A stretch of 64,000 nucleotides of DNA. Origin: Streptomyces avermitilis MA-4680 = NBRC 14893 (GTDB lineage: Bacteria > Actinomycetota > Actinomycetes > Streptomycetales > Streptomycetaceae). The first letter of the stretch is position 1, and each line of letters begins with the position of its first letter. The translations under genes were made by a program, and so were the position numbers. The notes beneath the pieces were generated by a model that did not search any database, was not told the DNA's origin, and saw only the letters and a list, made by a program, of their open reading frames with translations. Positions 1-9,205 of the stretch are shown piece after piece. The stretch lies in the NCBI RefSeq assembly GCF_000009765.2, contig NC_003155.5:7254001-7318000 (forward strand). The letters are read 5' to 3'.

Positions 1-173
1 GTCGTCAGTGACCGGTCGGCGGCTGGTGTCCGGCCGCTCTTCTTCGGCCCTGTGGTGGGGGCCCTGTCCTGCCGAGAACCCATCTTCGCACTTGTCGGGG
101 GCGGGCGAGACGCCGGGCCGGTGTGTGAGACGTCCCACTCGTCCGCCGCGAGAGACGATCCGTCGGACAGAAC

Positions 174-200
174 GACCCCGGGTGGCGGTCACCCGGGGTC
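174..200. terminator. Perfect hairpin, left member of a pair
   Basis: An 11-bp perfect inverted repeat (GACCCCGGGTG / CACCCGGGGTC) with a 5-nt loop. It lies 68 bp beyond the pepA stop and next to a second hairpin. Two back-to-back stems suggest a terminator region between pepA and whatever lies left of the window. There is no T-tract, which is usual for Streptomyces terminators. Confidence 0.5.
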
Positions 201-210
201 GTTGCCCGAC

Positions 211-241
211 CCGCCGGACAGCCCCAGGGACTGTCCGGCGG
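211..241 (-). terminator. Hairpin downstream of pepA
   Basis: A perfect 11-bp inverted repeat (CCGCCGGACAG / CTGTCCGGCGG) with a 9-nt loop, starting 27 bp after the pepA stop on the minus strand. It is the likely pepA transcription end. No T-run follows. Confidence 0.55.
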
Positions 242-267
242 TTCAGGCGCCGTTGCCTGTCACGGCA

Positions 268-1809
268 CTAGCCCAGGTCGCCCGCGGCCGTCAGCTCCGC
301 GAGGCGGACCAGCGTGCGGACCGCCGTGCCCGTGCCGCCCTTCGGGGTGTAGCCGAAGGGGGCCGCCTCGTTGAAGGCCGGGCCCGCGATGTCGAGGTGC
401 GCCCAGGTGATGCCCTCGCCCACGAACTCGCGCAGGAACAGGCCGGCGACCAGGCCGCCGCCCATCCGCTCGCCCATGTTGGCGATGTCGGCCGTGGGGG
501 AGTCCATGCCCTTGCGCAGGTGCTCGGGCAGCGGCATCGGCCAGGAGTCCTCGCCGACCTCCTCGGCGGCCTCGACGACCGCGGTGCGGAAGGCGTCGTC
601 GTTCGCCATGACGCCGAAGAGGCGGTTGCCGAGCGCCAGCATCATCGCGCCGGTCAGGGTCGCCACGTCGACGATCGCGTCCGGCTTCTCCTCGGACGCG
701 GCCCACAGCGCGTCGGCGAGGACCAGCCGGCCCTCGGCGTCCGTGTTGAGCACCTCGACGGTCTTGCCGCTGTACATGCGCAGCACGTCGCCGGGGCGGG
801 TCGCGGTACCCGACGGCATGTTCTCGGCCAGCGCGAGCCAGCCGGTGACGTTGACCTCCAGGCCCAGGCGGGCGGCGGCCACGACCGCGGCGAAGACCGC
901 CGCCGCGCCGCTCATGTCGCACTTCATCGTCTCGTTGTGGCCGGCCGGCTTGAGCGAGATGCCGCCCGAGTCGTACGTGATGCCCTTGCCGACGAAGGCG
1001 AGGTGCTTCTTCGCCTTGGACGAGGTGTACGACAGCTTCACCAGCCGGGGACCGGCGGCCGAGCCGGCGCCGACGCCGAGGATGCCGCCGTAGCCGCCCT
1101 TCGTCAGGGCCTTCTCGTCGAGCACCTGCACCTTGATGCCGTGCTCCTTGGCCGCGGCCTGCGCGACGGCGGCGAACGACTCCGGGTTCAGGTCGTTCGG
1201 CGGGGTGTTGATCAGGTCGCGGGCACGGTTGAGCTCCTCCGTGACGGCGACGGCGCGCTCGACGGCCGCCTTGAACGCCTTGTCGCGGGGCTTGCCGCCG
1301 AGCAGGACGACCTCGGCGAGCGGGGCCTTGCCGTTCTTGGCGTTCCTGCCGTTCTCCTTGTAGGCGTCGAAGGAGTACGCGCCGAGGAGCGCGCCCTCGC
1401 CGATCGTGCCGGCGTCGGCGGCGTCCGCGACCGGCAGCGCGAAGGCGGCCTTCTTGGCACCGGCGAGCGCGCGGGCCGCGGCACCGGCGGCGCGGCGCAG
1501 TGCTTCGGCGTCGAACGCCGTGCCCTTGTCCTGGCCGTCCTCGGGCGCGGCGCCCAGACCGACCGCCACCACGACGGGCGCCTTGAAGCCGGACGGTGCA
1601 GGCAGCTTGGTCACCTCGCCCTCGGCCCCCGAGGCGCCGAGGGTCTCCAGGACGGCGGCGAGCTTGCCGTCGTACCCCTTGTCCACGGCCTCGGCGCCCG
1701 GTGCGACGACGAGTCCCTTGTCGCCCTTCGGGCTCTTCGCCACACCGACCACGATCGCGTCGGCGCGCAGGCCGGACGCTGCGGCGGTGCTGAGAGTGAG
1801 AGCAGTCAC
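268..1809 (-). CDS. pepA: Leucyl aminopeptidase (M17 family)
   Basis: Cytosolic metallo-aminopeptidase that removes N-terminal residues, especially leucine, from peptides. The 513-aa product has the usual M17 length. The C-terminal catalytic half carries the metal-binding stretch GKGITYDSGG near residue 273 and the family signature NTDAEGRL near residue 353; the N-terminal half is the variable macrodomain-like region. The GTG at 1809 is chosen because the conserved protein begins VTALTLST and a purine-rich GGAAGCGAGA lies just upstream. A longer frame to 2049 exists, but its extension is low-complexity and looks non-coding. It reads away from cobS across a 400-bp gap, so it probably has its own promoter. 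Identity is secure; only the start is uncertain. Confidence 0.95.
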   Translation of the reverse strand: MTALTLSTAAASGLRADAIVVGVAKSPKGDKGLVVAPGAEAVDKGYDGKLAAVLETLGASGAEGEVTKLPAPSGFKAPVVVAVGLGAAPEDGQDKGTAFDAEALRRAAGAAARALAGAKKAAFALPVADAADAGTIGEGALLGAYSFDAYKENGRNAKNGKAPLAEVVLLGGKPRDKAFKAAVERAVAVTEELNRARDLINTPPNDLNPESFAAVAQAAAKEHGIKVQVLDEKALTKGGYGGILGVGAGSAAGPRLVKLSYTSSKAKKHLAFVGKGITYDSGGISLKPAGHNETMKCDMSGAAAVFAAVVAAARLGLEVNVTGWLALAENMPSGTATRPGDVLRMYSGKTVEVLNTDAEGRLVLADALWAASEEKPDAIVDVATLTGAMMLALGNRLFGVMANDDAFRTAVVEAAEEVGEDSWPMPLPEHLRKGMDSPTADIANMGERMGGGLVAGLFLREFVGEGITWAHLDIAGPAFNEAAPFGYTPKGGTGTAVRTLVRLAELTAAGDLG

Positions 1810-2210
1810 GGTGGTGAAATCTCGCTTCCATTGAGTTTCAGTGGCCGAACGGATGGGGTCGACCGGCCCGACGACAGACCCTAGGGCCCGCCGTCCGAAC
1901 GGCGTCTGCCGGGCCCTGAGCGGAGTACGGGGGCGGCCCGGACCGGGCCCGAGGTATGCCGAGGACGAGCCTACGCGCGGGTGCGGGTTTCGCTCATTCC
2001 CACGGGTGTTCACTTCGCTGTGGCGGCCGTGGCCACTCCCGCCGGCCACTGCGGGTGACCCGAGCCGTGGTCAAGGACAACCCCTCCACTGTGCGGGACA
2101 GTTGGCCCGGGGCATCGCGGAATGGCTGATTCAGGGCGGGTGGCGGCGGCATCGGGAAGCAACCGCCGCTCGGCGCCACCGTGTTCGGGACGCCGCCCGC
2201 GGGAGAGCGC
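1810..2210. other. Gap between cobS and pepA
   Basis: About 400 bp with no convincing gene. It holds an inverted repeat with 8-bp arms AGGGCCCG (1883-1890) and CGGGCCCT (1910-1917), whose interior can pair further (GCCGT/ACGGC). On the minus strand the stem is followed at once by TAGGGT, a plausible -10 hexamer for pepA, but I see no good -35. The stem could be the cobS terminator or part of the pepA control region. Confidence 0.4.
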
Positions 2211-2993
2211 TCAGGCGAGTGACAGGACGACGAGGGCCGTCGTCGCCGCGGTTTCCGCGAGGCCGCCGAAGACGTCTCCGGTCACTCCGCCGAAGCGGCG
2301 CGTGCAGTGCCGCAGGAGCAGCTCCGCCGCGGCGACGGCGAGGAGGACCGCCAGCGCCGTACGGACGACGTCGTACGTCCCGAACAGGGCGCCCGCCCCG
2401 GCCGCCGCCGCGATGACGGCGCCCGCGGTGAGCAGCGCGCCCGTTACGGGCACCGTGCCCGCGACCGCCGCGCCCAGGCCCTCCGGACGCGCCGGTGGTA
2501 CGCCGGTGCGCGCGGCCAGGGTGAGTACGAGCCGGGCCGCGCCCGCCGAGACCACGGCCGCGAACGCGCCCCGGGCCCACGAGGTCTCGTACGCCTGGGC
2601 GAGCGCGGCCACCTGGGCGAGCAGCACGAACACCAGAGTGATCACGCCGAACGGGCCGATGTCCGACTGCTTCATGATCCGCAGCGCGTCCTCGGCGGGC
2701 TTGCCGCTGCCGAGGCCGTCCGCGGTGTCGGCGAGCCCGTCGAGGTGGAGCCCGCGGGTGAGGACGGCGGGCACGGCGGCGGTGGCCACGGCGGCGAGCA
2801 ACGGGCTCGCGCCCAGCAGGAGCAGCAGCGTGCCGAGCGCCGCGGCGAGCAGCCCGACCACCAGTCCGGCGACCGGCGCGCACAACATCCCGCCGCGCGC
2901 GGCGGCACGGTCCCAGCGGGTCACCCGGACCGGCAGGACGGTCAGGGTGCCGAAGGCGAAACGGAGACCGTCGAGAAGCGGGGGCTTGGGCAC
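2211..2993 (-). CDS. cobS: Adenosylcobinamide-GDP ribazoletransferase (cobalamin synthase)
   Basis: Membrane enzyme joining adenosylcobinamide-GDP with alpha-ribazole in the last steps of B12 assembly. The 260-aa product is hydrophobic, with several predicted membrane helices and the family motif DGLADTADG at about residues 83-92, followed by the MKQSDIGPFG stretch. It is convergent with nothing and divergent from the membrane-protein gene at 3067 by about 70 bp. Together with cobT and the cobU-type gene nearby it forms the nucleotide-loop part of cobalamin biosynthesis, scattered here rather than in one operon. I saw no B12 riboswitch signature next to it. Confidence 0.93.
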   Translation of the reverse strand: MPKPPLLDGLRFAFGTLTVLPVRVTRWDRAAARGGMLCAPVAGLVVGLLAAALGTLLLLLGASPLLAAVATAAVPAVLTRGLHLDGLADTADGLGSGKPAEDALRIMKQSDIGPFGVITLVFVLLAQVAALAQAYETSWARGAFAAVVSAGAARLVLTLAARTGVPPARPEGLGAAVAGTVPVTGALLTAGAVIAAAAGAGALFGTYDVVRTALAVLLAVAAAELLLRHCTRRFGGVTGDVFGGLAETAATTALVVLSLA

Positions 2994-3066
2994 CGGCGCA
3001 GGCTACCCGGCGGCCCCGGGGGTGAGCGCGGCGGCCGAGGGCGAAGGCCGAGGATAAAGTGCGCTT

Positions 3067-3831
3067 ATGGGGCATTGGTTGCACCGCAACATCATCGAGC
3101 CGGGCAAGTTGCCGCTGCTTCTCGCGCTGGCCTCGTTCGTGCTGACGTTCGTGATCACCCGGGTCATCACCCGGCTGATCCGGGCCGGCAAGGGCCCGTT
3201 CGGCAACGTCAAGGCAGGGGGCCTGCACATCCACCATGTCGTGCCCGGTGTCGTCCTGATCGTCATCGGCGGCTTCGGGGCCGTGGCCAGCGAACGGCAC
3301 GGCTTCGGCTCGGCCGCCTTCGCCGTGGTGTTCGGCATCGGAGCCGGTCTGGTGCTCGACGAGTTCGCGCTGCTCCTGCACCTCGACGACGTCTACTGGA
3401 CCGAGGAGGGCCGTAAGAGCGTGGAGGTCGTGGTGGTCACCGCGGCCCTGGTCGGCCTGGCCCTGGCGGGCTTCCTGCCGTTCGGGGTCAACGACCTCAG
3501 CCAGGAGGAGCTGCGCGACCGCGGCGGCGTCATCCTGAGCGTCGGCCTGAACTTCGTCTTCGCGCTGCTCGCCCTGAGCAAGGGCAAGGGCCGTACCGCG
3601 ATCTTCGGGGTGATCGTCCCGCTCGTCGCCCTGGTCGGCGCGATCCGCCTGGCCCGCCCCGGCTCACCGTGGGCCAGGCGCTTCTACCGCAAACGGCCGC
3701 GCGCCCGCGCCAGATCCAGCCTGCGCGCCTACCGCCACGACCGCCGCTGGGCGGGCCCGCGCCGCAAGTTCCAGGACTGGATCGGCGGCAAACCCGACTC
3801 CGAGAACCTGCCTATCCCGCCCGCGTCCTGA
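3067..3831 (+). CDS. Conserved integral membrane protein, function unknown
   Basis: A 254-aa protein with about six hydrophobic segments (roughly residues 14-34, 55-74, 80-100, 115-138, 153-172 and 176-194) and a strongly basic cytoplasmic-looking tail rich in RR/RAR. A histidine-rich LHIHHVVPG motif sits at the start of the second helix, and acidic residues (LDEFALLLHLDD) follow the third. Histidine and acidic residues in helices hint at metal or quinone chemistry, but I do not recognise a characterised family. The ATG at 3067 fits the conserved start. The 3' end overlaps the convergent rhomboid-like gene by 20 bp. Confidence 0.8.
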   Translation: MGHWLHRNIIEPGKLPLLLALASFVLTFVITRVITRLIRAGKGPFGNVKAGGLHIHHVVPGVVLIVIGGFGAVASERHGFGSAAFAVVFGIGAGLVLDEFALLLHLDDVYWTEEGRKSVEVVVVTAALVGLALAGFLPFGVNDLSQEELRDRGGVILSVGLNFVFALLALSKGKGRTAIFGVIVPLVALVGAIRLARPGSPWARRFYRKRPRARARSSLRAYRHDRRWAGPRRKFQDWIGGKPDSENLPIPPAS

Positions 3832-4543
3832 CCGCTCGCCGGTGACGCAGCGCCGAGATCCCGCACAGCACGAGCACCGCGGCGATGGCGGCGAGGTGCT
3901 CCTTGCCCGCGAGGTTCCCCTTCAGCGCGACCTCGATCACCATCGACGCGATCACCACCCCCGCCGTGGTGTAGGCGCGATACCGCCAGCACACGAACAC
4001 GGCGAGCCCGACCACGGCCGCCGACGGACCGGTGTCGACGACCTGCGCGTCCGTCGCGGGCAGCCCGAACAGGCTCTCCGGGTCGAGGGTGAGGCACACG
4101 CGCGCGTAGAGCGTGCCGGCCAGGGTGGCGACGTACGCGACGACGAGTGTGCGCCACCAGCCCAGGCAGATCTCGGCGATCCCGAACACGACGAGGATCT
4201 GCGCGAGCGCACCCCACACCGGCAGATCCAGCGCCGGTACGAAGAGGGAGAGCGGGGTGCGCAGCAGGGCCGGCCACAGCGGTTCCTCGGCCCGTACGGC
4301 CCCGATGTTCTGCACGAACCCGAAGCCCCAGGACTGGTTCTGCACGAACTGGAGCAGGGCCGTCAGACACACCGCCCCGATGGTCAGCGGGATCGCCCTC
4401 CCGCGCCGTTCGGCGAGCGCCGTGCGCACGGTGACGGCGAGCGCCCCCCACTCGGCGCGGGCCAGCCGGGCGAGGGCTCTCATCCGGCCGTCCTCGCCCG
4501 TCCCCCGTCGACGTACATCCGTCCCCCCGTCCGTTGTGGTCAT
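3812..4543 (-). CDS. Rhomboid-like integral membrane protein, coupled to the DUF2156 gene
   Basis: A 243-aa multi-helix membrane protein. Its ATG at 4543 overlaps the stop of the upstream DUF2156 gene in an ATGA tetranucleotide, so the two are almost certainly co-translated. The layout (a periplasmic-looking NQSWGFGFVQN loop, then helices, then DTGPSAAVVG before another helix) resembles the actinobacterial rhomboid-like proteins without a complete protease active site. I see no clear GxS-plus-His catalytic dyad, so protease activity is doubtful. A role as membrane partner of the lipid-modifying enzyme is inferred only from the coupling. An internal start at MRALARL is possible. Confidence 0.72.
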   Translation of the reverse strand: MTTTDGGTDVRRRGTGEDGRMRALARLARAEWGALAVTVRTALAERRGRAIPLTIGAVCLTALLQFVQNQSWGFGFVQNIGAVRAEEPLWPALLRTPLSLFVPALDLPVWGALAQILVVFGIAEICLGWWRTLVVAYVATLAGTLYARVCLTLDPESLFGLPATDAQVVDTGPSAAVVGLAVFVCWRYRAYTTAGVVIASMVIEVALKGNLAGKEHLAAIAAVLVLCGISALRHRRAVRTRAG

Positions 4544-6336
4544 CTGTGCGACTCCAGGTGCCTGCGGTGCAGCCACTTCGGCAGCCCCGGCGCCTCCAGA
4601 AACCCCTCGGCACGCGCGGCGGCGACACCGATGCGCAGCAGGTCCGCGCTCTTTTCGAAGAGCAGGAACCGGGGCTCCCAGATGGGCCGGTACTTCGCGT
4701 TGGCGCGGTACAGCGACTCGATCTGCCACCAGCGCGAGAAGAAGCTGAGCAGGGACCGCCACAGCCGCAGCACCGGTCCGGCGCCGAGGCGTGCACCACG
4801 TTCGAAGACGGAACGAAACATGGCGAAGTTGAGCGAAACCTGAGTGATCTTGATCTCCCGGGCGCGGCGCAGGAGTTCGATCACCATGAACTCCATGAGT
4901 CCGTTCTCGCAGGCGCGGTCGCGTCGCATGAGGTCGAGCGAGAGCCCCCGCGGTCCCCAGGGCACGAAGGAGAGCAGGGCCCGCAACTCGCCTTCGGCAT
5001 CCCTGCATTCGAGCATCACGCACTGCCCGTCGTCGGGATCGCCGAGCCGCCCCAGCGCCATGCTGAACCCGCGCTCGGTGGCCCCGTCCCGCCAGTCGTC
5101 GGCACGCTTCAGGAAGTACGCCATCTCGTCGGCGGGGATGTCCTCGTGGCGCCGGATGCGCACCTTGTACCCGGCGCGTGCGATCCGGTTGTACGCCTGC
5201 CGGACGGTGCGCATGGCCCGCCCCTCCAGGGTGAACTCGGCGGTCTCCACGAGGGCTTCGTCGCCGAGTTCGAGCGCGTCGAGCCCGTGCCGGGCGTAGA
5301 TGGTGCCCGCCTCCTCGCTCGCGCCCATCACCGCCGGGATCCATCCGTGTGCGCGGGCCTCGTCGAGCCAGGGGGCGATGGCGCCGGGCCAGGCCTCCGG
5401 GTCACCGATCGGATCGCCCGAGGCCAGTGAGACGCCGCCGACGACGCGGTAGGCGACCGCGGCCTTGCCGGTGGGCGACCACACCACGCTCTTCTCCCGG
5501 CGCAGCGCGAAGTAGCCCAGTGAGTCGCGGTCGCCGTTCTTGTCGAGCAGGGCGCGCAGCCGCTTCTCGTCGTCCTCGGAGAGCGGGTCGACGGCGCGGC
5601 GGGAGCGGAAGGCGGCGTAGAAGACGGCCAGCACGAGCAGCGTACTGAGCACGTTGATGACGACGTTGACCCAGTTGGGAGTGGTGATCCCCGGGAAGTG
5701 GGAGCCGTCGGCGGCGACCGAGACCAGCCGCTGGGTGCCGTAGTTCCAGCGCTCCAGGAAGGTCGAACGGTACGCGTCCGGCGCCTGGTTGGTGGTGGTC
5801 ACCAGGAGCGCGGCGAGCAGCGAGGAAGCGAGCAGTCCGCCGACCGCGACGGCCGCGGCGAGCTTGGGGTTCGACCGGTCGCCCTTGGCGTAGAACTCCC
5901 GGCGGCCGAGGACGAGGGAGCCGACGAAGGCGGCGGTGAGGACGATCGAGATCCAGTTCTGGGCGTACTGCCGGATCTCCGGGAAGGACATCGCGAAGGC
6001 GAACAGCAGCAGGAACAGGCCGCTGAGCACGAGGTTCAGGATCCAGGCGGCCCGCTTGCGGCGCCGCATGGTGATGGCGAGGAACATCGTGAACACGCCC
6101 GACGCGAAGCCGGCCGTCAGCAGGTAGGGCGTGAAGTAGTTCTCCTGGTTGTGCCGCCGTACGTCCTGGCCGAGGGAGACCCAGACGGCGCTGAGGAAGT
6201 TGATGAACGTGACAGCCCGCAGATACCAGACGACGAACGCCGCGGCCCGCTGCGAGGTCCCGGTGGACCGCCCCTCCCCACCGCCCGACCGGGCCGGAGT
6301 CCGTTCCTGTTCCGCGGTAATTCGGGCATCTCCCAT
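4540..6336 (-). CDS. Phosphatidylglycerol lysyltransferase-like (DUF2156/MprF-type) membrane protein
   Basis: A 598-aa protein with an N-terminal membrane domain of about six helices (residues about 35-250) and a C-terminal GNAT-fold DUF2156 domain (about 280-590) carrying typical stretches such as LGYFALRREK, VSLASGDPIG and VSLNFAMFRS. Family members transfer an aminoacyl group, usually lysine from Lys-tRNA, to phosphatidylglycerol, lowering surface charge and raising resistance to cationic peptides. No LysRS domain is present, unlike mycobacterial LysX. The ATG at 6336 starts MGDARITAEQ but has no obvious ribosome site, so translation may be leaderless or the start may differ; a longer frame to 6474 looks artefactual. 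Substrate is inferred. Confidence 0.85.
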   Translation of the reverse strand: MGDARITAEQERTPARSGGGEGRSTGTSQRAAAFVVWYLRAVTFINFLSAVWVSLGQDVRRHNQENYFTPYLLTAGFASGVFTMFLAITMRRRKRAAWILNLVLSGLFLLLFAFAMSFPEIRQYAQNWISIVLTAAFVGSLVLGRREFYAKGDRSNPKLAAAVAVGGLLASSLLAALLVTTTNQAPDAYRSTFLERWNYGTQRLVSVAADGSHFPGITTPNWVNVVINVLSTLLVLAVFYAAFRSRRAVDPLSEDDEKRLRALLDKNGDRDSLGYFALRREKSVVWSPTGKAAVAYRVVGGVSLASGDPIGDPEAWPGAIAPWLDEARAHGWIPAVMGASEEAGTIYARHGLDALELGDEALVETAEFTLEGRAMRTVRQAYNRIARAGYKVRIRRHEDIPADEMAYFLKRADDWRDGATERGFSMALGRLGDPDDGQCVMLECRDAEGELRALLSFVPWGPRGLSLDLMRRDRACENGLMEFMVIELLRRAREIKITQVSLNFAMFRSVFERGARLGAGPVLRLWRSLLSFFSRWWQIESLYRANAKYRPIWEPRFLLFEKSADLLRIGVAAARAEGFLEAPGLPKWLHRRHLESHR

Positions 6337-6692
6337 GAAGGGCGATGATATGGGGCGCCGGGGTGCATGCGGAGGAGCGGAGCGACGCACGATACGGCGG
6401 CTCGTCCCGGGGGCGGGTGGGCCGGTCGGTAGGCGGCCTGTTCGGCCGAAAATCGCTGTTCCGGACGGCGGCAAACGACTGTTCCCGCCCTGGCTCTCCG
6501 CTCCCGCGTGGAGGGAACCGCTTGGTTCGGCGTGGCCCGCCGTGGTCCGCCGTGGTCCGCCGCGCCGGTCGGACGTACTACGGCGCGGCCCGGGGTGCCG
6601 GGCCGCGCCGTCTCCGTCCGCTCGCCTGCTCCGCTCGCCTGCTCCGCTCGCGGGCCCCTCTCGACTGCTCCTCTTGTCCTACTCCGCTTGTC

Positions 6693-7820
6693 CTACTCCG
6701 CGAGGGCTTCCGGGTTCTCCGGCTCCGGCGACGACTCTTCCGCGGCCTCCGGCCCTTCCCCGGCCTCAAGCTCCTCGGGCTTCTCCGGCAGCTCCGCCGC
6801 CAGTGCCGCCGCGGCCTGTACCAGCGGCAGCGCCAGCAGCGCGCCCGCGCCCTCGCCCACCGTCACCCCGTGGTTCAGCAGCGGCTCCAGCGCCATCCGG
6901 TCCAGCGCCTTCGCCTGCGCCGGCTCCCCGCTGTTCTGCCCGGCCAGCCACCAGTCCGGCGCCCGGAAGGCGATCCGCTGCCCGACCAGCGCACACGCGG
7001 CCGACACCACGCCGTCCAGAATCACCGGCGTCTTGCGCGCCGCGCTCTGCAACAGGAACCCGGTCATCGCCGCCAGATCCGCCCCGCCCACCGCCGCCAG
7101 CAACTGAAGCTGATCCCCGAGCACGGGCCGGGCCCGCCGCAAGGCGTCCCGTACCGCCGCGCACTTCCGCATCCACGCGAGGTCGTCGATGGCCAGCCCC
7201 CCGCGCCCGGTCACCACGGACGCGTCCGTGCCGCACAGCGCGGCGATCAGCACGGCCGCCGCGGTCGTCCCGCCGACACTCACATCACCGAGTACGACGA
7301 GATCCGTCCCCGCGTCCGCCTCCTCGTCCGCGACCGCGACCCCCGCCCGGAACGCCGCCTCGGCCTCCTCCAGGGTCAGCGCGTCCTCGACGTCGATGCG
7401 CCCGCTGCCGCGCCGCACCCGGTGCCGTACGACACTCTCCGGCAGGGCGTCCGGCTCGCAGTCCAACGCCATGTCGACCACCCGCACCGGCACGTTCAGC
7501 CGCCGCGCCAGGATCGACGCCGGGCTCGCGCCCTCCAGCACCGCCCGCACCAACTGGTCGGCGCTGCCCGCGGGCCGCGCCGACACGCCGAGCGAGGCGA
7601 CCCCGTGGTCGCCCGCGAAGAGCACCACGCGAGGGCGCTCGACCGGCCGCACCGGCACCGCCGACTGCGCCGCGGCCAGCCACTCACCCAGGTCGTCGAG
7701 GCGGCCCAGGGACCCGGGCGGCACGATCTGTCGCTCTCGGCGCGCCTCGGCGTCGCGGCGCACCCCGCCGTCCGGGCGCTCGATCAGGTCGGAGAAGTCG
7801 TCGAGATTCAGCGAGCTCAT
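6693..7820 (-). CDS. cobT: Nicotinate-nucleotide--dimethylbenzimidazole phosphoribosyltransferase
   Basis: Makes alpha-ribazole phosphate from dimethylbenzimidazole and nicotinate mononucleotide for the lower ligand of cobalamin. The 375-aa product shows the family landmarks in order: LGRLDDLG near residue 37, AGDHGV near residue 70, GGTTAAA near residue 187, AVGGADLAAMTG near residue 245, and the C-terminal VGEGAGALLALPL, whose glutamate near residue 321 aligns with the catalytic base. The last 35 residues are an acidic Glu/Pro/Ala-rich tail beyond the usual end. It stands alone between the DUF2156 gene and a divergent methyltransferase, and serves the same pathway as cobS and the cobU-type gene. 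Confidence 0.93.
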   Translation of the reverse strand: MSSLNLDDFSDLIERPDGGVRRDAEARRERQIVPPGSLGRLDDLGEWLAAAQSAVPVRPVERPRVVLFAGDHGVASLGVSARPAGSADQLVRAVLEGASPASILARRLNVPVRVVDMALDCEPDALPESVVRHRVRRGSGRIDVEDALTLEEAEAAFRAGVAVADEEADAGTDLVVLGDVSVGGTTAAAVLIAALCGTDASVVTGRGGLAIDDLAWMRKCAAVRDALRRARPVLGDQLQLLAAVGGADLAAMTGFLLQSAARKTPVILDGVVSAACALVGQRIAFRAPDWWLAGQNSGEPAQAKALDRMALEPLLNHGVTVGEGAGALLALPLVQAAAALAAELPEKPEELEAGEGPEAAEESSPEPENPEALAE

Positions 7821-7977
7821 TCGCCGAACAGTACCGGGAGCGATCGAACACGGCTGCGCTCCATCGACGCCACGACAGCACCACGTCGTTGCACCCGTGA
7901 TCGAGATCCCATACGTTCCGCTTTAGTGCGTATTGTCGTACGCCCCGATGTGCACCTGTCGCCCCACAGGAGCTGCC

Positions 7978-9144
7978 ATGCCTCCCACCCCGCAGGCGAT
8001 CGCGGCGCGCCGCGCCGCGTACCTCGGCGAACTCGCCCAGGGCACCGACCGGTTCCACGAACCGCGCCGCGAGAACTGCCCGTGGTGCGGCTCGAAGCGG
8101 CTGCGCACCCGCCTCAGGACCCCCGACCTGAGGCAGCACAAGCCGGGCTCGTTCGTCGTCGACGAGTGCCGGGACTGCGCGCACACCTTCCAGAACCCCC
8201 GGCTCACGACCGAGGGACTGGCGTTCTACCACCGCGACTTCCCCGAGGACCCCGAAGGCCGCGACTTCCCCGAAGACCCCGAAGGCCGTGAGGGCCCCGA
8301 GGGCCACGAGAGACCTGGGGGCTTCGCCGAGCGCATCGTCGCCGCCCGCGGCAGCCTCCCCCGGGCTCTCGGCTTCGCCCGCGCAGGGCGCCACCTCCGC
8401 CGTCACCGCACCGCCGCCCACGCCATGCTGTCCATCCCCGAACCGGAGAGCTGGCTCGACGTCGGCACCGGGCACGGCCACTTCCCGGAGAGCGCCCGCG
8501 AGATCCACCCGTACACGGCCTTCGACGGGCTCGACCCCACCCCGCGCGTCGAAAGGGCCCGGGCGGCCGGCCGGGTCGAGGAGGCCCACCGCGGCCACCT
8601 CACCGACCCGGAGATCATCCAACGGCTGCGCGCCCGCTACGACGTCGTCAGCATGTTCCATCACCTGGAGCACACGCCGGACCCGCGCGAGGAACTGCGC
8701 GCCGCGCTCGCGGTCCTGCGCCCCGGCGGCCATCTGCTGATCGAAGGACCGGACCCGGCCTGCGCGTTCGGCAGGCTGCTCGGCAAGTGGTGGATGCCGT
8801 ACGGCCAGCCCCGCCGTCTCCATCTGATGCCCCTGAGCAACCTGCTCGCCGAACTGGAGGCACGGGGCTGCGTGATCGTCCGCACCGACCGCCGCGAACC
8901 GCACACCCCGTACGACATCACCGGCGCGGTCTCCCTGGCCCTGGCCCGCCTCCTGCCGGCCGCGGACGCACCCTGGCGGGCGACCCCGCCGAGCGAACTC
9001 CGGCGCAGGCTGCGCACGGCCCTGCTGCGCGTCACCACCCCCCTGGTGGTCTCGGCCGCGGCCTTGGACCACGCACTGGCCCCGCTCCTCAGCCGCACCC
9101 GCTTCTCGAACACGTACCGGATCATCGCGCGCCGGGAGGAGTAG
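7978..9144 (+). CDS. Zinc-ribbon class I SAM-dependent methyltransferase
   Basis: A 388-aa protein with an N-terminal zinc-binding ribbon (C34-P-W-C37 and C64-R-D-C67) followed by a Rossmann methyltransferase core whose SAM-binding motif LDVGTGHGHF begins near residue 160. LRPGGHLLIEGP near residue 246 is the usual post-beta-5 segment. This layout is found in methyltransferases of secondary metabolism and sugar modification; the substrate is unknown. Between ribbon and core is a linker with a nine-residue direct duplication (DFPEDPEGR twice, residues about 87-104). The ATG at 7978 has AGGAG at 7968-7972. A frame starting at 7933 exists, but its first 15 codons look like 5' leader. Confidence 0.85.
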   Translation: MPPTPQAIAARRAAYLGELAQGTDRFHEPRRENCPWCGSKRLRTRLRTPDLRQHKPGSFVVDECRDCAHTFQNPRLTTEGLAFYHRDFPEDPEGRDFPEDPEGREGPEGHERPGGFAERIVAARGSLPRALGFARAGRHLRRHRTAAHAMLSIPEPESWLDVGTGHGHFPESAREIHPYTAFDGLDPTPRVERARAAGRVEEAHRGHLTDPEIIQRLRARYDVVSMFHHLEHTPDPREELRAALAVLRPGGHLLIEGPDPACAFGRLLGKWWMPYGQPRRLHLMPLSNLLAELEARGCVIVRTDRREPHTPYDITGAVSLALARLLPAADAPWRATPPSELRRRLRTALLRVTTPLVVSAAALDHALAPLLSRTRFSNTYRIIARREE

Positions 9145-9205
9145 GGGTGCCTGGCGGATCAGCCTCCGGACGGTCCACGACACCACGGCCCGGTCCGGCC
9201 CCGGC

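Noticed and set aside
52..1884. A 610-codon frame antisense to pepA
   Set aside because: Low-complexity Arg/Gly/Ala translation and codon bias opposite to that of real genes; pepA on the other strand has clear M17 motifs.
2994..3066. Cobalamin riboswitch near cobS, cobT or cobU
   Set aside because: I looked for the B12-box (AGYCMGgAgaCCKGCc-like) and GCCACTG elements upstream of each and found none.
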